In this document: positions 5,727 through 6,665 of the stretch, in pieces
Layout of the letters: every line of letters starts with the position of its first letter
How positions within the stretch are numbered: position 1 is the stretch's first letter
Assembly: GCA_031285645.1 (NCBI GenBank)
Contig: JAITVU010000080.1
Location: forward strand, 1 to 6,665
Direction: 5' to 3'
From: Oscillospiraceae bacterium
GTDB taxonomy: Bacteria; Bacillota; Clostridia; Oscillospirales; Ruminococcaceae
DNA: 6,665 nt
The notes under the pieces: model-generated
The model's input: the letters and a program-made list of their open reading frames with translations, nothing else
What the model was told of the DNA's origin: nothing
The model's database searches: none
Translations under genes and position numbers: made by a program

Positions 5727-6665
5727 TCAGCGTTTTTCCATGATTTTATCAATAATGCTGCCCACGTCAAGGATCAGGCTGATGTTGCCGTCGCCGAGAA
5801 TCGTGCAGCCGGATATGCCGTAGGGCTTGATGTCGTAGCGGTTGAGATAGACGGGCAGCGGCTTGACGACGATCTGCTGCATACCGATCAGCTGGTCGAC
5901 AAACAGGCAGGCGGACTGCTCGCCCGACTGGACCAGAATCAGGATGCCCTGTTCAATATCGGTGATAGCGTCGGGCACGCCGTATAATTCATGCAGGCGT
6001 ATAATGGGGTAAACATCCCCGCGGATCATGATCATCTCATTGTTTTCGGTGTCCAGAATCACCTGATCCTTCGTCACTTTAAAGCTCTCGCTGATCGCTG
6101 TGATCTGCAATGTGTAAACGCCGCCGCCGACACTGATGTTCATGCCGTCGACAATGGCGAGTGTCAGAGGGATTTTAAGGAAGTTGCTCATGCCCTGGCC
6201 CTTTTTGCTCTCGATCACGACGGTGCCGCCGACTTTTTCAATATTCTTTTTGACGACGTCCATGCCCACGCCGCGCCCTGAATACTCAGTGACTTTTTCC
6301 TTGGTGGAAAAACCGGGCAGCATCAGGAGCTGGTACGCTTCCTTATCCGTATATTCATTGGCGGGCTTTGTGAGAAGGCCGTTCGCCTTGGCCTTAATCA
6401 GAAGTTTTTCGGCGTCGAGGCCCTTGCCGTCGTCGGATACGGTGATCAGGATCTCGCCACCTGTGTTCTGGGCGGCGAGCGTGACGGTCGCTTTGGGCGG
6501 TTTACCCGCCGCGCGGCGCTCTTCCGGCGTTTCCACACCGTGGTCCATCGAGTTGCGCACCAGATGCATAATAGGGTCGGCGATGCCGTCGATAATGGTT
6601 TTGTCGATATCCGTTTCCTCGCCCATGGTGACGAGCTCGGCTTCTTTTCCGAGGTTGCGGCACAT
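5727..6665 (-). CDS. cheA: CheA chemotaxis histidine kinase, C-terminal part (5' end outside window)
   Basis: CheA autophosphorylates on a histidine and passes the phosphate to CheY and CheB. Only the last 312 residues are present; the ATG at the window edge is an internal Met, since CRNLGKEAEL is normally mid-protein. The HPt domain with its phospho-histidine and most or all of the dimerisation domain are missing. The ATPase domain P4 (window residues about 1-165) shows the N box HLVRNSMDHGVE (34-45), the G1 box SDDGKGLD (77-84), the F-box region LPGFSTKEKVTE (116-127) and the G2 box GRGVGMDVVKKN (130-141). P5 (about 168-312) is the CheW-like receptor/CheW-binding domain, with PLTLAIVDGM at its entry and YGISGCTILGDGNISLILDV near the end. 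One oddity: where most CheAs have GxGT after G2, this one has GQGMSNF (156-162). The stop precedes cheW by 44 nt, in one operon. Confidence 0.97.
   Translation of the reverse strand: MCRNLGKEAELVTMGEETDIDKTIIDGIADPIMHLVRNSMDHGVETPEERRAAGKPPKATVTLAAQNTGGEILITVSDDGKGLDAEKLLIKAKANGLLTKPANEYTDKEAYQLLMLPGFSTKEKVTEYSGRGVGMDVVKKNIEKVGGTVVIESKKGQGMSNFLKIPLTLAIVDGMNISVGGGVYTLQITAISESFKVTKDQVILDTENNEMIMIRGDVYPIIRLHELYGVPDAITDIEQGILILVQSGEQSACLFVDQLIGMQQIVVKPLPVYLNRYDIKPYGISGCTILGDGNISLILDVGSIIDKIMEKR

Overview
The window carries a flagellar and chemotaxis gene block from a motile bacterium. All five genes lie on the minus strand, so the order of transcription runs from right to left: cheA (3' part), cheW, cheR, cheB, fliD (5' part). 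The style of the proteins suggests a Gram-positive Clostridia-type organism of middling GC: a very large FliD with a DYPPLTDEQK-type C-terminal region, a CheA most like clostridial ones, G-rich Shine-Dalgarno sequences, and a SigD/sigma-28-type promoter. That placement is an inference from protein flavour; no rRNA or other marker is present.

Layout: 6665-5727 is the kinase core and CheW-like regulatory domain of CheA. Its N-terminal part (HPt and dimerisation) lies beyond the right edge. cheW follows at 5682-5176. A 372-bp gene-free spacer (4804-5175) then holds an unusual row of short, mostly perfect inverted repeats. cheR (4803-3991) and cheB (3991-2906) overlap by one base (TAATG) and look translationally coupled. 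A second gene-free spacer (2526-2905) contains a 13-bp-stem hairpin that probably terminates the che transcript. It is followed by a close match to a sigma-28 promoter and a leader of about 155 nt in front of fliD. fliD begins at 2525 with a strong Shine-Dalgarno sequence and stays open for 841 codons to the left edge, so it is truncated by the window and not broken.

How they work together: CheA autophosphorylates under control of chemoreceptors, to which CheW couples it. CheR methylates receptor glutamates, and CheB, activated by phosphorylation from CheA, removes the methyl groups, giving adaptation. FliD is the cap at the tip of the flagellar filament, under which flagellin assembles. Its own sigma-28 promoter would place it in the late class of flagellar genes.

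I found no new defence, mobile or metabolic system here. The coding content is a standard chemotaxis/flagellar set. The parts worth a second look are the hairpin-rich cheW-cheR spacer, the repeat-expanded FliD, the long fliD leader, and a substitution in the ATP-lid region of CheA.
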